Below, piece by piece: positions 59,025 through 64,000 of a stretch of DNA of 64,000 nt. The stretch is taken from assembly GCA_016584305.1 (NCBI GenBank), contig JACEEZ010020601.1, positions 224,641-288,640 of the forward strand, given 5' to 3'. The first letter of the stretch is position 1. Each line of letters starts with the position of its first letter. The notes beneath the pieces were generated by a model. The model had not been told where the DNA came from, did no database searches, and saw nothing but the letters and a program-made list of their open reading frames with translations. The stretch comes from Chionoecetes opilio. Lineage: Eukaryota > Arthropoda > Malacostraca > Decapoda > Majidae. Position numbers and translations under genes: made by a program.

Positions 59025-59381
59025 TAAGGTCGCCATCTAGTGTTTATGTTTAGTGTCCTCCCGCCGTTGTCGTCGCCCGAAATAAAAACGAGTAGGTAAA
59101 TTTGAAACCGTCTATACTTGCAGATACAAAGTTTAAAACAACGCGGAAACAGGGTAGATTATACATTCATGATTATAAACTATAGTGTATCATCTTCAGT
59201 GTCCCATAAAAATCAGTAGTGAGGCTATAATTCGTAATATATGCCGCCTGGCGACATGACTACAGGTGGCAACTATACTGTTATCTACGGTAGAGTCTAG
59301 ATTGAGGCCACACTCCCAGATCATTCTCCCTCATTCATCTTATACTGTTTCCACCCTTCTCCTCTCTCTCTCTCTCTCTCT

Positions 59382-59427
<46 letters not shown>

Positions 59428-59493
59428 TCTCTCTCTCTCTTAATTATACAGCATGCAATTATAATATTTAATAAATTCATCTTATACTGTTTC

Positions 59494-59526
<33 letters not shown>

Positions 59527-59565
59527 CTCTCTCTCTCCTCTCTCCTCTTCCTCTCTGCTCTCTTC

Positions 59566-59617
<52 letters not shown>

Positions 59618-59696
59618 ATACAGCATGCAATTATAATATTAATAAATTCATTTTATACTGTTTCCTCTCTCTCTCTTCTCTCTCTCTCTCTCTCTC

Positions 59697-59754
<58 letters not shown>

Positions 59755-61082
59755 ATCTCTCTCTCTCTCTCTCTCCAAATATATTATCTAAATAAAGTCA
59801 CACACAATATCTGCCCACAAAATGAGCAAGTTACCCGTAAATATTGTGTGTGGACGTCTGAGTATAAGCCCCTCCCACACCCCCGCCCTCACCGCGCGCT
59901 GATTGGTTCCAATTTCCCCTGATCCCGTATAGCAATAGACTTCGGCAATATGCCCCCCGGGAGTGGCGTCGTAGGGTGGGCGAGGCGACGCGCCCCCCGG
60001 CGTATGCCCCCAATGATTGATTGATTGAATTCCGCAATTCCACCTTACACCAGTCCGCAATCGCAATTCCGCAACTTTTTTCAAATAGGCCTTTTCGCAA
60101 TCGCAATTCCGCAATTCCGCAATTCCGCAAACTAATTTTGACACCTACAAATAAAACAAAACACCTACAATTTAAAAAAAAAATTTGGGCTTAAGACTCT
60201 TAAACCCCTACAATTAAAACGAAAAATGTCTCAAGACTTTTATTAGTGTTTATTTTTAATACTTCTGTATTTCCTATTGTTTCTGTCTATACTTGTACTT
60301 GTCTTTCAAAATTAAGTCTTTGTCTCTTTTAGTGTTTTTCTTTACTTTTACACTTCACAGTCTACTGGCTAGTAATCACTAGGGGTTGCTAGGGTACTAT
60401 ATGAAAGAGGGAAAACGCCATTCATAGGCCCTATGTTAAACGCTACTGGGCGCCATCTTAGCGCCAGGGCCTCTTCGTTCACCAAGAACCGGGGAAGTTC
60501 TCAAGCATGACCCCGCAGTATACCCATGTTAAAACATGTAAACGGATATACTGCTATCTTCGGAAATGTTTGTTTATAAGATTATCACATAAAAACAGTA
60601 AAAACACATTAAATAAAGGCCATTATGAGACTGAAGAAATATGCATGAACTTAAAATTCACTTAAACACATCGTCATGTAAAACTTTGTGGGACAACATA
60701 TTACATGGAAGATATCAATAGAAGCAGAATTGTATTAGCTTCCATTGGATATATTTCGTTTTCTGAAAATGCAGTAGTACCTTGCAAAAATGAGCTTTAA
60801 ACTGAATAAATCGCCGCGCAGGCCGCTCTCTGTGATGACTGTGTTCCAAATAATCAAATATATATTGGATAATATCGCCTTTTTCAGCCTTTAAAAACAA
60901 TTTTTCTATGTTTTAACTTTTAACTAGTAAATTAAAGGATAATTTATAGTTTCACCCAACCAACGATTTTCTGATGCGCCTTATGTATATAATAAGGCGC
61001 ATCAGAGAATCGTTGGTTGGGTGGAACTATAAATTGACCAAATTAAATTTACTAAATACTCAGTAGATAAGGAATAACTTAC

Positions 61083-61309
61083 TTGTCCAAGTGATTCAAG
61101 TTAGCTGGAAACTTCTCTCCGCCTGTTTCCTGGCCCTGCCTGCTCTCACGCGCAGTGCTCTGGCTGAGGGGCTGAGTGCTGGGGAGATCATCTTGAGCCT
61201 CCAAGTCACTTCTGACACAATCCCCGCTTCTAACACTATCAGTATCCAGTGTATCCACACTCCTACTCCTACTCCTAAACGACGGAGATGGCGGCAAAAA
61301 CTTGTCCAT
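61083..61309 (-). pseudogene. Second copy of the GTAAGT-donor exon
   Basis: ATG at 61,309, MDKFLPPSPSFRSRSRSVDT. One base is missing near the 3' end (LNHLDK instead of LNHFGQ), so the donor (61,082-61,077) is out of phase relative to the copy at 52,012-52,239. Confidence 0.4.
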
Positions 61310-61350
61310 TCTGGTTAAATTTGCTCATTTTCAGAAGCAAAAATAGACTT

Positions 61351-61543
61351 AATAAACGGCTATTTTTGCTTCTGTCTAATTTGTAACTTCAGTAATTTCA
61401 AATTTGTCTTATATTTCGCAGATTGTGCTCATATAATTAGCGTTTAGTAAACGCTAATTATATGAGCACAATCTGCAAAATATAAGACAAATTTGAAATT
61501 ACTGAAATTACAAATTAGACAGAAACAAAAATAGCCGTTTATT
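61351..61543. repeat. Near-perfect palindrome, second copy
   Basis: Centre ATTAGCGTTTAGTAAACGCT. Arms as at 52,287-52,479 and slightly more regular here. Confidence 0.85.
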
Positions 61544-62440
61544 TACTAAACGCCGTTATTAAGCCTATTTTATCCATATAAAATTAATAAACCTGTTTAT
61601 TAACCACAATAGACACTGGTTAGTGGTTACTAACTACAACCACTGCCAGTAACCAGTGTCGATTGTCTTTAAATTTTTGCAATCTTAGTACTTCACTAAC
61701 ACAACAACAGTATATGTAGGATAAACAGTAATCACACACACGGCAGCGTAGTGAGCGTACACGCCTTAATCCCAAGTCCCAGAACGCACTGACTGAGTGA
61801 GTGACTGTGCTACACTAGCTACAACACTAGCTAGTGATGTTGGACGATGCTGCTTGGTCTTGGTACGAAGAACCGTTTTTTTTTCGCAATTGAAAACTGA
61901 TTGGTTTCTGCGACAAAAACACAACAAGCTTGGTAGGGGCCGAAATAATAATCGGTCCAAAACATTGCAAGCAATATCACCCAAAACAGTATAACACACA
62001 TTTCAGCAAGTGTTATTGGAGTGGCTTCGTAATCCAAGACGGTGCTTGGACGACAAAAACACCCACTCATTGGCAGTTGGCAGTGTCGTCTCCACCATAT
62101 TTGGTGGGAACTTTTGTTCACGCGGGCACTTGCCATTTTTGAAGGTGGTGATCGTCACAATTATTGCGATTGCGTTTCAAAAATGTTGGCGGTCCGCAAC
62201 CCGCAATTCCGCAGTTTTTTCAGGCAAACCGTAATTGCGCAATTCCGCAACCGAATTAAACCCCTTCCGCAAGTTATTGCGATTGCGCTTTAAAAAATTT
62301 TGGCGGTCCGCAATTCGCAATTCCGCAATTTTTTCAGGCATCTGTAATTGCGCAATTCCGCAAACCCAATTACCATTCCGCAAGTTGCGGAATGCGGAAT
62401 TGCCGGACTAAAATTGCGGAATGCCACCTCTGGTGGCTGC

Positions 62441-64000
62441 CAGAGGTGGGCAAACGCAATTTTTTTCCAATTCCCCAATCGCAATTCCGCAATTCGACCT
62501 GCACCAGTCCGCAATCGCAATTCCGCAACTTTTTTCAAATAGGGCCCTTTTTGCAATCGCAATTCCGCAATTCCGCAAACTAATTTTGACACCTACAATA
62601 AAACAAAACACCTACAATTTAAAAAAAAAATTGTCTATAGACTTAAAACCCACAATTAAAACAAAAAATGTCTCAAGACTTTTTATTAGTGTTTATTTTA
62701 ATACTTCTGTATTCCTATTGTTTCTGTCTATACTTGTTACTTGTCATTCACAATTAAGTCTTTGTCTCTTTTAGTGTTTTCTTTACTTTTACACTTCACA
62801 GTCTACTGGCTAGTAATCACTAGGGGTTGCTAGGGTAACTATATGAAAGAGGGTAACGCCATTCATAGGCCCCATGTTAAACGCTACTGGGGGCCATCTT
62901 AGCGCCAGGGCCTCTTCGTTCACCCAAGGGCCCGGGGAAACTCTCAGGCATGACCCCCGCAGTATATCATGTTATACATGTATAAAGGATATACTGTTTT
63001 CTTCGGAAATGTTTGTTTTTATAAGACTATCACATAAAAACACAGTAAAACACATTAAATAAAGGCCATTATGAGACTCTGAAGAAATATGCATGAACTT
63101 AAAATTCACTTTAAACAATCGTCATGTAAAACTTTGTGGGACAACATATTACATGGAAGATATCAATAGAAGCAGAATTGTATTAGCTTCCCATTGATAT
63201 ATTTGTTTTCTGATAAATGCAGTAGTACCTTGCAAAAAAAGAGCGTTAACTAAAAATCGCCGCGCCGGCCGCTCTCTGTGATGACTGTGTCACAAATAAA
63301 CAAAATATTATATTGGATATATATCGCCTTTTATTCAGCCTTAAAACAATTTTTCATGTTTTAACTTTTAACTAGTAAATTTAAAAGGGTAATTTATAGT
63401 TTCACCAACCAACGATTTTCTGATGCGCCTATGTATATAATAAGGCGATCAGAGAAATCGTTGGTTGGGTGAAACTATAAATTGACCAAATTAAATTTAC
63501 TAAATACTAAGTAAATAAGGAATAAATTACTTGTCCAAGTGACTCAAGTTAGCTGGAAACTTCTCTCCGCCTGTTTCCTGGCCCTGCCTGCCTCACGCTC
63601 AGTGCTCTGGCTGATAGGCCAGGCAATAAAGTGCCGAGGTTGGACAAAAATGTTAACAAAGCAATTTCACCCGAAATGGGTTCTTTGGAGGTATTTCTAA
63701 CCACACAAAAAAGTCCACTCGAATCCATCCATGGCAAATACTGTTTTCACTGAAAATCCTAGATGCCCGCCGCCGCGGAGGTTAAAAAATTGAAATAGGC
63801 ATAACTTTGCTGAAAATCAACATAGAAACACAAATAAAAGTGTCTAATCCTACTAATTTTGGAGGTGCTCTTTCATTTAAAGTACTTTGGAAGAGATTTA
63901 AGATGTGTTCATATTGAAATCCCCGAAAAAATCAAAATTTGGCCTTTAAAAATTTCCCTAAAATGAGCAAAATTAATTGTCGGGAACAAAAAGGTATAAT
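62441..64000. mobile_element. hAT-like element, fourth copy, truncated by window end
   Basis: Starts CAGAGGTGGGCAAACGCAAT and matches 53,416-54,960 throughout, including the hairpin (63,392-63,485) and the alternative exon region. The donor has become GTAATT (63,530-63,525). A minus frame at 63,549-63,737 (MPWMDSSGLFCVVRNTSKEP) is related to 54,508-54,690 and is not recognised. Confidence 0.6.

Larger units (their letters stand above)
58427..62432. repeat. Segmental duplication of 49,425-53,407
   Basis: Offset 9.0 kb. It repeats, in order, the 49,425 segment, the MITE (58,841-59,024), the right inverted repeat of the long-TIR element (59,345-59,953), the LINE tail (59,954-60,027), the hAT-like body (60,028-62,432), the hairpin, the donor exon (61,083-61,309) and the palindrome (61,351-61,543). 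Identity looks very high in the first 1.6 kb and lower later. Confidence 0.85.

Overview
This is a eukaryotic window with almost no ordinary single-copy coding sequence. The organism is most likely an arthropod, and a decapod crustacean fits best. The reasons are interspersed TTAGG/CCTAA arrays (the arthropod telomere motif), several LINE protein families of the kind common in crustaceans, splice-donor-like exon ends, and very long GA/CT, CA and ACT/ACA microsatellites. No species can be assigned from sequence alone.

Layout. 1-3,100: a dispersed foldback repeat interrupted by a TIR element with a telomere-like core, then two tandem copies of an 880-bp TIR element. 3,660-14,860: poor-quality consensus holding a 5.7-kb GC-rich element between ~200-bp inverted repeats, a 22-bp minisatellite and a minus-strand LINE reverse-transcriptase remnant. 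15,150-18,070: three decayed copies of a repeat, then an intact C2H2 zinc-finger gene. 18,261-22,490: nested TIR, PIF-like and hAT-like elements. 22,680-27,420: a two-ORF LINE split by a PIF-like MITE. 27,420-28,750: a second, paralogous zinc-finger gene. 28,770-31,610: an inverted exon duplication, a minisatellite, a microsatellite, a LINE fragment and a TTAGG-core foldback. 32,342-37,975: a near full-length minus-strand Jockey-like LINE inside a copy of the dispersed repeat. 38,450: a probable THAP-domain first exon. 38,900-40,350: palindromes and satellites. 42,040-45,050: poor-quality copies of the zinc-finger 3' flank and of the LINE. 44,977-53,407: an hAT-like element containing a LINE, which contains a 5.3-kb long-TIR element, which contains another LINE and a MITE. 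53,416-64,000: further hAT-like copies and a ~9-kb-spaced duplication of the preceding block.

The two zinc-finger genes are the only long uninterrupted reading frames with convincing protein content. Both have conserved polyadenylation signals and share 58-bp tandem repeats just upstream of the start codon. Everything else recognisable is mobile-element or satellite DNA. Several nested insertions can be ordered because the window contains their empty sites or perfect target-site duplications. The most unusual pattern is that four unrelated inverted-repeat elements each carry TTAGG-type repeats in their core.
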